Positions 1-6,133 of a stretch of 6,793 nt of DNA are shown here, piece after piece (within the stretch, counting starts at the first letter, position 1; the number at the start of each line of letters is the position of its first letter). Made by a program: the position numbers and the translations under genes. The notes beneath the pieces are model-generated. The model made no database searches, was not told the DNA's origin, and was given only the letters and a program-made list of their open reading frames with translations. Source of the DNA: Methanobacteriota archaeon (GTDB taxonomy: Archaea > JACRDV01); the NCBI GenBank assembly GCA_024860865.1, contig JACRDV010000040.1:1-6793 (forward strand), written 5' to 3'.

Positions 1-192
1 AATAAATTATATGCAGTCCAAATTAAATTAAGTCAGACAAAAAATTCTACCACAAAAATTCTAACTGAAAATAAAATATGCATAAGAAAAATTAACCACA
101 ACAATTGTATTTAAGAGCGTTTAATAAAATATTTTGTGGTCTACATTTTGCGAGAGTAATTTCGTATTTTGAAACGATTATAGGGAACTCAT
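1..192. other. AT-rich intergenic region with short repeats
   Basis: No credible gene is visible on either strand. A 10-bp direct repeat AAAAATTCTA occurs at 40-49 and 54-63 (14-bp period). A 9-bp inverted repeat pairs ACCACAAAA (49-57) with TTTTGTGGT (132-140). AT-rich stretches such as 109-116 (TATTTAAG) and 120-135 could supply an archaeal TATA box for the gene at 193, but none is clear enough to single out. Confidence 0.5.
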
Positions 193-858
193 GTGGTTTT
201 AATTATTGATCCTGAAGTGAGAGCTAAATTTCTCAGATTGCAAGTTTTAGTAGGGCAATTCAAAGGCGTAAAAATAAAGAGAGGAGATGCTGAGTTACAA
301 ACATTCAAAGAACAAGTGATTAAACAAGTAAAAGAGGAATATAAACTTGAAAAGCTAAAAGATGTTCAAATTTTCAGGGCTTATCGAGATTTCTTTTGGA
401 GAATTGGAATCGATCCTACAAAAGTTCGGCCAGCTGCCGAGGCATTAATTAGGAGGATTTTAGGAGGCAAATCTATCCCAAATATTAACACACTTGTAGA
501 TGTTTATAATTTGGCCTCTATAAAAACAGGGATCGCTTTAGCAGCTTTTGATGAAGATAAATTGCAAGGTAACCTAGTCATGAGATTTGCGAAAGAAGGC
601 GAAAAATTTCTTGGGATTGGAATGAAAGAGTCTATTGAACTTGAAGGAACCGAGATAGTAATTTCTGATAAAGAAAAATTGATTGCTATCTATCCCCATA
701 GAGATTCTGATCAAACGAAGGTTACGGATATGACGAGAAATATTTTATTACTAGTGTGTGGGGTTCCTGGAATAGAAGAAAAAATTTTACAAGATGCTGG
801 AAATGTGGCTGTAAAATATATAATTAAATACTGTGGAGGAGAAGGAAAGTTAGATTAA
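193..858 (+). CDS. B3/B4 domain protein (PheRS beta editing-domain-like, COG3382 type)
   Basis: A 221-residue soluble protein resembling the B3/B4 domain of the phenylalanyl-tRNA synthetase beta subunit, here as a free-standing protein. The recognisable core runs from about residue 61 to 194. It includes FRAYRDFFWRIGIDPTKVRP (61-80), the EAL/RR segment, IPNINTLVDVYNLAS (95-109), a following G-I-A-L-A-A-F-D, and YPHRDSDQTKV (167-177) before a hydrophobic closing helix. In the synthetase this domain hydrolyses mischarged Tyr-tRNA(Phe). The standalone homologues are poorly characterised, so a trans-editing or tRNA-binding role is inference. The start is GTG at 193: an in-frame TAG at 181 blocks extension, and the ATG at 191 is out of frame and closes after three codons. 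GGGA at 183-186 is a weak ribosome binding site. It is monocistronic and convergent with the ABC operon. Confidence 0.85.
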   Translation: MVLIIDPEVRAKFLRLQVLVGQFKGVKIKRGDAELQTFKEQVIKQVKEEYKLEKLKDVQIFRAYRDFFWRIGIDPTKVRPAAEALIRRILGGKSIPNINTLVDVYNLASIKTGIALAAFDEDKLQGNLVMRFAKEGEKFLGIGMKESIELEGTEIVISDKEKLIAIYPHRDSDQTKVTDMTRNILLLVCGVPGIEEKILQDAGNVAVKYIIKYCGGEGKLD

Positions 859-910
859 TTTAAAAAAATGATCAACTACCATTCTGACCAAGTATATCTA
901 TGAGCTGCTC
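859..910. terminator. Convergent intergenic spacer with T-tract terminator for the minus-strand ABC operon
   Basis: The 52-bp gap separates two convergent genes. Seven A's at 862-868 read as a T7 tract on the minus strand, about 43 bases past the last ABC-operon stop codon. This is the usual form of an archaeal intrinsic terminator. On the plus strand a pyrimidine-rich stretch from about 906 to 928 could end the B3/B4 transcript. No strong hairpin is present, as expected in archaea. Confidence 0.4.
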
Positions 911-2116
911 TTATTTCTTTCTTCTTCTCAATAATATAACCGCTATAATGATTATACCAATTATGCCTCCAACTATTAAATAAGTTCGAGTGTAAATAGG
1001 TGGCGACACTAAAATTGCAGTCGATTTTGTATCAACAAGATGATCCACTCCTTCAGTCCAACTAATTTGCACATCCACCGGATATGCCTGTGGTTTAGCA
1101 TCCGAGTCTACATCTATATGGAATATACATGCTGTGGTTTCACCCGGTGCTAATGAATCTATATAATAAGTTTTTCCAGAAGGCGTAATTGGATAATCAG
1201 CTCGCAAATTTAATTTAATCTCTTTAGCAGTGGCAGTTCCCTTGTTTTTAATTTGAACAAAAATGCGATCTCCTTTGTCATCCGGTTTTATTTCCTTGGG
1301 ATCAGAACTTATCCCTATTATCTCAAATTTTGCTGTGGGTTCTAATTTAACAGATAAATTTACTATTTTAGATGTAGCCACACCATATTTGTTAGCATAG
1401 ATCATGCGAATTGGGAGGACCCAATTTTTTGCTTCAGCACTTTCATTCACTTCAACTTGAATTGTTTCAACAATAGCAGACTTTGGAGGGAGATCTCCAA
1501 CATAAATTGCTTGGCTTGCCCATAAAACTTCAAAGGGATAGGAATCCAACGGGTATACCCAAATATCCTTTGCTATATCAGTGCCAAAATTCGATGCTTT
1601 AAGTGCTATCTTAGCCGCATATCCTGGTCGAATTTTCTCAGGCTGAGATGCTGTAACGCTTAATAAAATTTCAGGTTTACCAGATACTGTTATAGTAATT
1701 CGTTCTGTTGAAATTTTAGATACATAGGGTGTTTTACCCGGTTCAAATGCTGTATAAGTTAAAATTACGTTTAAGGTGTAATCGCCAGCTATTGCATTAG
1801 AATCAACTGTTAACTGAAATTTACTAATGCTTATTGACTCGCCTGGTGATAGGTAATCTAAATGAAATGCTTCAGTGGGACTAATTTGAAGAAAAGGATA
1901 TCCGCCTTGGAGCTGAACATAAATATTTTCTATTTCAAACTTATACGCATTTCTAACTGTAAATGTTAAATTGAAACTCTTACCTGGTAAAACTTGTGGA
2001 GCTAGTATATTCTCTACTACTAATTCATGTGTAGGAACTTGAGCAAGACTTGGTTCAATTAATATTGCCAATAATATAAAAAACACAACTGGCACCGAAG
2101 TGGTAATTTTCCCCAT
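911..2116 (-). CDS. Secreted membrane-anchored protein with three CARDB/NEW1-like repeats (COG1361 S-layer-like)
   Basis: A 401-residue surface protein. It has an N-terminal signal peptide (hydrophobic 8-20, likely cleavage after SLAQ near 26). Three beta-rich Ig-like repeats follow at about 28-146, 150-256 and 262-372. Each carries the pattern of a Pro/Gly-rich entry (e.g. VLPGKSFNLTFTV), an N-x-G/A-x-A turn, and a conserved Y-x-x-x-L-x-P-G-E/K segment (88-93, 205-212, 318-326). A C-terminal transmembrane helix (377-396) ends in a basic stop-transfer RRRKK. Three N-glycosylation sequons (49, 224, 253) fit an extracellular archaeal protein. It is the last gene of the ABC operon, 8 bases after the permease, with ribosome binding site GGTGA (2121-2125) overlapping the permease stop. 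Such proteins often accompany ABC-2 exporters in archaea. A role as extracellular accessory subunit or exported-substrate receptor is inference. Confidence 0.8.
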   Translation of the reverse strand: MGKITTSVPVVFFILLAILIEPSLAQVPTHELVVENILAPQVLPGKSFNLTFTVRNAYKFEIENIYVQLQGGYPFLQISPTEAFHLDYLSPGESISISKFQLTVDSNAIAGDYTLNVILTYTAFEPGKTPYVSKISTERITITVSGKPEILLSVTASQPEKIRPGYAAKIALKASNFGTDIAKDIWVYPLDSYPFEVLWASQAIYVGDLPPKSAIVETIQVEVNESAEAKNWVLPIRMIYANKYGVATSKIVNLSVKLEPTAKFEIIGISSDPKEIKPDDKGDRIFVQIKNKGTATAKEIKLNLRADYPITPSGKTYYIDSLAPGETTACIFHIDVDSDAKPQAYPVDVQISWTEGVDHLVDTKSTAILVSPPIYTRTYLIVGGIIGIIIIAVILLRRRKK

Positions 2117-2124
2117 TTTATCAC

Positions 2125-3279
2125 CTATTCAATAGTTCTTTTAAAGGCAAGAGTACCTATAATAAACATTAACAAAGCGAAACCGCTGATGATGACTAAA
2201 TCAAGTACCAATGCCGACCAAATTACTCCGCGAAGAATAACAGCACGAAGAGCATCTACTGAGTAGGTGAGCGGGTTTATCGCAGCAAGTGGTTTCATCC
2301 ATGATGGCATCGATTGAATTGGATATAGCGCTCCGGAAAGAAACCATGTTGGTATTACCACCATTATCATGACCAATGGAAACTGCTCAAACTCCTTTAT
2401 CCGCGTTCCGAAGGCTACACTCATACCAATGAAAGCGATAGACGTGATAGTTATGACCAAGAAAATCAATGAAAATCCTAACAAGCTGATTTTGATACGA
2501 GCACCCATTAAAATAGCAACGAACAATGCAACGAATCCAGCAATTATGGTTTGAGTTACCCCAGCGCTAGTTTTACCTAGAATAATAGCTGCTCTAGTGA
2601 TCGGAGCAACCATAAGAGTTCTTAGGGTCCCAAATAGGCGATCCATAACCAGACCAAGGCCACCGCTAAATACTGCAGAGAATATAAGGCACATTATGAT
2701 AACACCAGGTGCTAGATAGTCAAAGTAACGTATCCCACGGGCATAAAGAATGTTCTCGTGAATTTCAGTCGGATTTGCCAGAAAACTCGCACTTGTTTGT
2801 GGGTTCTCTTGAATAATAAAGTTAACAGTCACTTGTTTGTCAAAGGCCTTTTGTACGGCATCCAAATACGAAGTAATTGTCATCGCTGTCATGAGCACGG
2901 TATTATCTATAATTAATTGAATGCTAGCTGTTTTTCTTTTATCAAGATTTTTGCTGAAATCAGGCGGGATGATAATAACAGCTGTTACCTCTCCATTTTT
3001 CAATAAATTTAAAGCGTGCGCATAATTTGTGTTCGCTGTTATCTCTATCGCTTTTCCAGACTGAAGCAAATTGATAAACTCATTCGCGTGTAACCCGGTG
3101 TCCTCCACAACTAGTGCAATTGGGACATGATCAATTGTTCCACCAAAAGCGTGACCGAAGATTCCAAGCCATATAAAAGGAAATATCAGCACCCGAAGCA
3201 CCCCAAAAAACGGGCTCTCCTTTATCCAGACTCGCATTTCTTTTTTCCAAATCGCATAAGAGTCCCTGAGTACTGACAC
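2125..3279 (-). CDS. ABC-2 type transporter permease
   Basis: Membrane subunit of an ABC-2 exporter, 384 residues from the chosen GTG start. Segments: a cytoplasmic amphipathic start (RDSYAIWKKEMRVW), TM1 at about 23-46, a large extracytoplasmic domain (47-186), then five helices at about 187-213, 233-258, 267-290, 299-321 and 357-378. The family signature region is seen in WFLSGALYPIQSMPSWM (312-328) and NPLTYSVDALR (335-345). The start is decided by a GGTGA ribosome binding site just before GTG at 3279, overlapping the ATPase stop codon TGA (3284-3286). An upstream TTG... ATG-type extension to 3375 is open, but would overlap the ATPase by 92 bases and add a tail (RRAQRSEKSY) unlike the family. 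It works with the ATPase at 3284-4264; the exported substrate cannot be told from sequence. Confidence 0.88.
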   Translation of the reverse strand: MSVLRDSYAIWKKEMRVWIKESPFFGVLRVLIFPFIWLGIFGHAFGGTIDHVPIALVVEDTGLHANEFINLLQSGKAIEITANTNYAHALNLLKNGEVTAVIIIPPDFSKNLDKRKTASIQLIIDNTVLMTAMTITSYLDAVQKAFDKQVTVNFIIQENPQTSASFLANPTEIHENILYARGIRYFDYLAPGVIIMCLIFSAVFSGGLGLVMDRLFGTLRTLMVAPITRAAIILGKTSAGVTQTIIAGFVALFVAILMGARIKISLLGFSLIFLVITITSIAFIGMSVAFGTRIKEFEQFPLVMIMVVIPTWFLSGALYPIQSMPSWMKPLAAINPLTYSVDALRAVILRGVIWSALVLDLVIISGFALLMFIIGTLAFKRTIE

Positions 3280-3283
3280 AATT

Positions 3284-4264
3284 TCACCGGCGTAAGATTT
3301 TTCGGATCTCTGGGCCCTCCTCGCGGATTCTGCGACCGGTATAATGAATAAAAACATCTTCCAAAGTTGGTTCATACATGCCTATTGAATTGATTGAAAC
3401 CCCAGTTTTCTCTGCAATGTGAATTAGTTTGGGTATCAGTTGCTCACCATTTGCTGCCACTAGGTGTATGGTGTCCTGGTTAACCATAATTGGGATATGG
3501 TCCAAATCTTTTACAGCCTTCACAAAAGCTTCGGCTGGCCCACTAATTTTTATATCAATAACCGTGCCCTTTCCAATTTTATTCTTAAGATCAGAGGAGG
3601 TGCCAAGTGCAATAATCCGACCATTATCAATAATAGCAATTCGGTCGCAAAGAGCGTCGGCTTCTTCCATATAATGCGTTGTTAAAAATATCGTGACGCC
3701 TTTCTCTCGAAGAGAATGAATATATTTCCAGATAACTTGTCGAGTTTGTACATCAAGGCCCAGAGTGGGTTCATCCATGAAAATGAGTTTTGGTTGATGA
3801 AGAAATGCTTTAGCGATTTCTAATCTCCGTTTCATGCCACTTGAGAAGGTTCTGATTATATCATTCGCTCGATCACCTAGTTGAACAAGGTCTAAAAGCT
3901 CTGGGATTAATCGACTGTATTCAGCTCTTGGAACGTGGTAAAGCTCAGCATGAAATTCAAGGTTCTCCCGTGCAGTTAAACGGCTTTCTAGTGCGACTTC
4001 TTGAGGAATGACTCCGATACTCGCTCGAACAGCATCAGGTTCTTTAATTATATCATAACCTGCTACAATAGCTGTGCCTTCAGAGGGTTGAAGCAATGTT
4101 ATCAGGCAATTAATAGTAGTTGTCTTTCCGGCTCCATTTGGGCCAAGAAAGCCGAAAATTTCGCCATATTTTACCTTAAAATTGATATGATCTACTGCTA
4201 CTAGTTCGCCGAAGCATTTGGTTAAATCATACGTTTCTATAGCGAATTCTCCCAACTGTAACAA
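3284..4264 (-). CDS. ABC transporter ATP-binding protein, DrrA/ABC-2 type
   Basis: The 326-residue nucleotide-binding subunit of the exporter. Visible motifs: Walker A GPNGAGKT (41-48), Q-loop Gln88 in VIPQE, signature SSGMKRR (141-147), Walker B LIFMDEP (160-166) with catalytic Glu165, D-loop LGLD (168-171) and H-loop His197 in TTHYMEEAD. The C-terminal extension with YEPTLEDVFIHYTGR (297-311) is typical of DrrA-like ATPases paired with ABC-2 permeases. The start is uncertain. TTG at 4264 lies about 24 bases after a TATA-like box and could be leaderless. TTG at 4255 (three residues shorter) has AAAGGG 9 bases before it and gives the more usual N-terminus MGEFAIET. No ATG is available, and an upstream stop lies at 4295-4297. 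It heads the operon, its stop supplies the permease ribosome binding site, and it lies 49 bases after the thiI-like gene. Confidence 0.93.
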   Translation of the reverse strand: MLQLGEFAIETYDLTKCFGELVAVDHINFKVKYGEIFGFLGPNGAGKTTTINCLITLLQPSEGTAIVAGYDIIKEPDAVRASIGVIPQEVALESRLTARENLEFHAELYHVPRAEYSRLIPELLDLVQLGDRANDIIRTFSSGMKRRLEIAKAFLHQPKLIFMDEPTLGLDVQTRQVIWKYIHSLREKGVTIFLTTHYMEEADALCDRIAIIDNGRIIALGTSSDLKNKIGKGTVIDIKISGPAEAFVKAVKDLDHIPIMVNQDTIHLVAANGEQLIPKLIHIAEKTGVSINSIGMYEPTLEDVFIHYTGRRIREEGPEIRKILRR

Positions 4265-4281
4265 CCCTTTTTTTGCTTGAA

Positions 4282-4296
4282 TTTTAAAAAAGTATT
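4282..4296 (-). promoter_or_regulatory. Putative TATA box for the ABC operon
   Basis: On the minus strand the 49-bp gap before the ATPase gene reads TACTTTTTTAAAA, a TATA-like element centred near 4287. An archaeal start site about 25 bases downstream would fall at about 4262-4264, on the TTG start itself, suggesting a leaderless or almost leaderless transcript. Read-through from the thiI-like gene is the alternative. Confidence 0.35.
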
Positions 4297-4313
4297 AACT
4301 ACTATTTTGGACT

Positions 4314-4979
4314 TCAGGTAAATGCGAGCTCTAACAAACTTCCGATATCTTCATCAAATTTTTGAATCTGAAATATTTTTTCGAAATTTCTTTCAATAAC
4401 TTTTTGAAAACCTAACTCATCCCACATTTTATCTAAAGTTTGAGCGTCCATACCTACCGCTGGTTTCTTGGGAGTAGCGTAACAACAACTTGCATGGTGT
4501 TCTTGATAAATTGCAAGTTTTTTAGAGATTGTTATAACTTCAGATTTGTCAAGACCAATTAGTGGTCTTAAAATTGGATATTTTATTCCGTATGAGGTAG
4601 CTGTTAGATTAGCTAAAGTTTGGCTAGCCTTCTGACCGAGCGCTTCTCCAGTGACTATTCCAGTCGCACTATTTTGATCGCAAATTTTCTCTGCAACCTT
4701 GAACATACTTTTTCGGCAAAGCAGGCATCTATAAGAATCTTTAGGGCAGGAATTAGCTATGGTAGAAAGAACTTCTGCCCAGGGATATACAATCACTTTG
4801 CTAAAACCTAAAATTGGCTGAAGCTGTTTAAAAGTATCTACGGCTCTTCTGAAAGATTCTTCACAAGTAAATGGGTAGATGCCGAAATGAAGGGGAATGA
4901 TATCAAATCCCTTTTTCGACATTAAAACGCTGGCAACTGGAGAATCAATTCCCCCAGAGATTAAGCATACTAGTCTCAT
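4314..4979 (-). CDS. ThiI-like PP-loop sulfurtransferase domain protein lacking THUMP
   Basis: A 221-residue protein matching the catalytic domain of ThiI (tRNA 4-thiouridine synthase; also thiazole sulfur transfer). The PP-loop ATP-binding motif SGGIDSPVA is at 8-16. Later family segments include CLLCRKSMFKVAEKI (85-99), VTGEALGQKASQTLANL (109-125), PILRPLIGLDKSEV (135-148) and CCYATPKKPAV (165-175). Full ThiI proteins carry an N-terminal NFLD-THUMP part that holds tRNA, and some bacterial ones a C-terminal rhodanese; both are absent here. Cys85-x2-Cys88 plus Cys165/166 match the CxxC-plus-Cys pattern known to bind an Fe-S cluster in methanogen ThiI, so cluster-dependent sulfur transfer is a reasonable inference. 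ATG at 4979 is preceded by AAGGTAG, a modest ribosome binding site. It lies 38 bases after the HxlR gene on the same strand and may be co-transcribed. The target could be tRNA with a separate THUMP partner, or a different substrate. Confidence 0.82.
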   Translation of the reverse strand: MRLVCLISGGIDSPVASVLMSKKGFDIIPLHFGIYPFTCEESFRRAVDTFKQLQPILGFSKVIVYPWAEVLSTIANSCPKDSYRCLLCRKSMFKVAEKICDQNSATGIVTGEALGQKASQTLANLTATSYGIKYPILRPLIGLDKSEVITISKKLAIYQEHHASCCYATPKKPAVGMDAQTLDKMWDELGFQKVIERNFEKIFQIQKFDEDIGSLLELAFT

Positions 4980-5017
4980 ATTTTTCTACCTTAAATTTGG
5001 TAATAATTCAGTTCATG

Positions 5018-5359
5018 TTATCTTGAAGAAACCCATTGCATTAAAGGTATCATTGCGCGTCGCAGTTCCTCGCCATCCTTCGTGAGAGAATACTCAACTC
5101 TAGGAGGAATCTCTGCGAATGCATCCCTTTTAATTAAACCTGCCTTCTCTAATTCTTTCAATCTATCAGCTAAAGTCTTTGGGCTTATGTCGGTTAACTT
5201 TTTTATGATCTCGTTATATCTCAATCTTTGATTGTTACCTAAAGTGCCTATGATCAATAATGTCCATTTTTTGCTGACTATATCCATGATACCTTCCAGC
5301 GGGCATAGGCATATATCGCTTTCTTTCTGCTTTATACATCTATTACTTACTTTTGGCAT
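5018..5359 (-). CDS. HxlR-family winged-helix transcriptional regulator
   Basis: A 113-residue DNA-binding protein of the HxlR/MarR-like family. Recognisable are CPLEGIMDIVSKKWTLLII (19-37), the recognition helix region LRYNEIIKKLTDISPKTLADRLKELEKAGLI (46-76) and the wing IPPRVEYSLTKDGEELRR (84-101). Family members act as dimers; several bacterial ones (YodB, HypR) sense quinones, aldehydes or diamide through an N-terminal Cys. Here Cys8, Cys17 and Cys19 cluster ahead of the helices, so redox or electrophile sensing is a fair inference. ATG at 5359 is preferred. The in-frame TTG at 5377 would lie at or upstream of the start site predicted from the TATA-like TTTAAA at 5393-5398. The gene is divergent from the CopD-like gene, with inverted repeats between them that it probably binds, repressing both itself and its neighbour. 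Confidence 0.9.
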   Translation of the reverse strand: MPKVSNRCIKQKESDICLCPLEGIMDIVSKKWTLLIIGTLGNNQRLRYNEIIKKLTDISPKTLADRLKELEKAGLIKRDAFAEIPPRVEYSLTKDGEELRRAMIPLMQWVSSR

Positions 5360-5388
5360 AGTGACTTTCTCTTTCAATTGTTGCTATA

Positions 5389-5451
5389 TTACTTTAAACT
5401 TGGTAGTTTAAATACTTTATAAACTATATTTACTTCAAAATAGGAAGTAAA
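5389..5451. promoter_or_regulatory. Divergent promoter with paired inverted-repeat operators
   Basis: Two perfect 8-bp inverted repeats lie in this 63-bp stretch. TTTAAACT (5393-5400) pairs with AGTTTAAA (5405-5412) across a 4-base spacer, covering the probable minus-strand TATA of hxlR. TTTACTTC (5429-5436) pairs with GAAGTAAA (5444-5451) across 7 bases and ends at the ATG of the CopD-like gene. Between them TTTATAAA (5416-5423) is a near-consensus plus-strand TATA box. It places the start site near 5445, inside the second repeat. A third, partial pairing joins TAGTTTA (5404-5410) and TAAACTA (5420-5426). TACTTT recurs at 5390 and 5413, with TACTTC at 5431. The arrangement fits autoregulation plus repression by HxlR. 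Confidence 0.65.
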
Positions 5452-5973
5452 ATGAACATACTGGGTATTGCGATAGATTTGTTACATCTCTTAGCAACAG
5501 TTATTTGGATTGGGGGAATGGCTTTTAATCTCCTAGTACTTCGTCCTTCACTTACAGTAATCGAACCATCACAGCGAATCAAACTTGTATGTGCTGTTGT
5601 AAAACGTTTTATTTATTTTGCTTGGGGAAGTATTGCAACACTCGTTGTTACAGGTATTTTCATGGCGCCTCGAATAAGTTTTTCGTATGCTCTTCTTAGT
5701 ACGACCTATGGATTTGTGTTAGTGATTAAACATGGATTAGTATTAGTAATGGTTATCATTGTGGCTGTAATTAGTTTCGTTTTGTTACCAAGATTGATGA
5801 CTCTGCCACCAAGTGTTGCTGGAACTAACACTTCATCTAGGACAAGCTCACATGGTCTGCCACCAGAATTGGTGAAGACATTAGGAAAAATAGTGCAGTT
5901 TGTAAAGCTTAATTTAGCCCTAGGTATTCTAGTTTTGTTAGTTTCAACAATATTAGAAAAAGTGCAAATATAA
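5452..5973 (+). CDS. CopD-like four-helix integral membrane protein
   Basis: A 173-residue membrane protein with four predicted helices at about 5-30, 52-72, 87-114 and 147-168. The first helix carries His12-x6-Trp19-x-Gly-Gly (HLLATVIWIGGM) and the second has Trp58 and Thr67-Gly68. Lys93-His94 opens the third. This pattern is that of the CopD/copper-resistance-D-like domain and relatives, in which paired helix histidines are candidate heme or metal ligands. The hydrophilic loop at 118-140 (TNTSSRTSSHG) is Ser/Thr-rich and probably variable. The function in archaea is not established; copper or heme handling or electron transfer are possibilities only. ATG at 5452 is preceded by AGGA (5442-5445), a short ribosome binding site inside an operator arm. 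Control by the divergent HxlR protein is likely. A small CxxC protein follows 25 bases downstream, probably in the same transcript. Confidence 0.75.
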   Translation: MNILGIAIDLLHLLATVIWIGGMAFNLLVLRPSLTVIEPSQRIKLVCAVVKRFIYFAWGSIATLVVTGIFMAPRISFSYALLSTTYGFVLVIKHGLVLVMVIIVAVISFVLLPRLMTLPPSVAGTNTSSRTSSHGLPPELVKTLGKIVQFVKLNLALGILVLLVSTILEKVQI

Positions 5974-5983
5974 ATTAAAGTTG

Positions 5984-5993
5984 AAGGAGGTGA
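5984..5993 (+). promoter_or_regulatory. Near-perfect Shine-Dalgarno site AAGGAGGTGA
   Basis: This is the best match in the window to the 16S rRNA 3' end. It lies 5 bases before ATG at 5999 and decides that the short frame after it is translated. Confidence 0.85.
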
Positions 5994-5998
5994 AGAAG

Positions 5999-6133
5999 AT
6001 GTGTATAGAGTGTTTTCTTTCAAAAAAGAACGAGAAAGAAGAACAAGAATTGAAGCAAGTTACTTCTAGCTTTCAATATAAGTCAGCAAAAGAGCTTAGT
6101 AGAAATCCAAGGTCTCCTCAACATAAAGGCTAA
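5999..6133 (+). CDS. Small 44-residue protein with N-terminal CxxC (unrecognised)
   Basis: A short gene of 44 codons beginning MCIECFLSKK and ending SPQHKG before TAA at 6131-6133. No family is recognised. Cys2 and Cys5 form a CxxC right at the N-terminus; Phe and Leu follow, then a long charged segment rich in Lys, Glu and Gln (9-20), and a basic tail. There is no membrane segment or signal peptide. It is supported as real by its ribosome binding site (AAGGAGGTGA, spacing 5), ATG start and position 25 bases after the CopD-like gene on the same strand. A single CxxC suggests a metal-, heme- or Fe-S-binding or thiol-redox role, perhaps completed by dimerisation or by the neighbouring membrane protein; this is inference. 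A short peptide with no function cannot be ruled out. Confidence 0.7.
   Translation: MCIECFLSKKNEKEEQELKQVTSSFQYKSAKELSRNPRSPQHKG

Noticed and set aside
2369-2554. Plus-strand open frame inside the permease gene
   Set aside because: Antisense shadow of a well-supported permease, with low-complexity translation.
3429-3685. Two overlapping plus-strand open frames inside the ATPase gene
   Set aside because: Both are antisense to conserved ATPase sequence and show no family features.
4001-4204. Plus-strand open frame opposite the Walker A region of the ATPase
   Set aside because: Antisense shadow with no domain.
4620-5085. Plus-strand open frames opposite the thiI-like gene and the hxlR 3' end
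   Set aside because: The opposite strand encodes clear conserved proteins; these translations look random.
5706-6023. 105-codon open frame on the minus strand across the CopD-like gene
   Set aside because: It is antisense to a clear membrane protein and to the small gene's ribosome binding site, and its translation has no recognisable domain.
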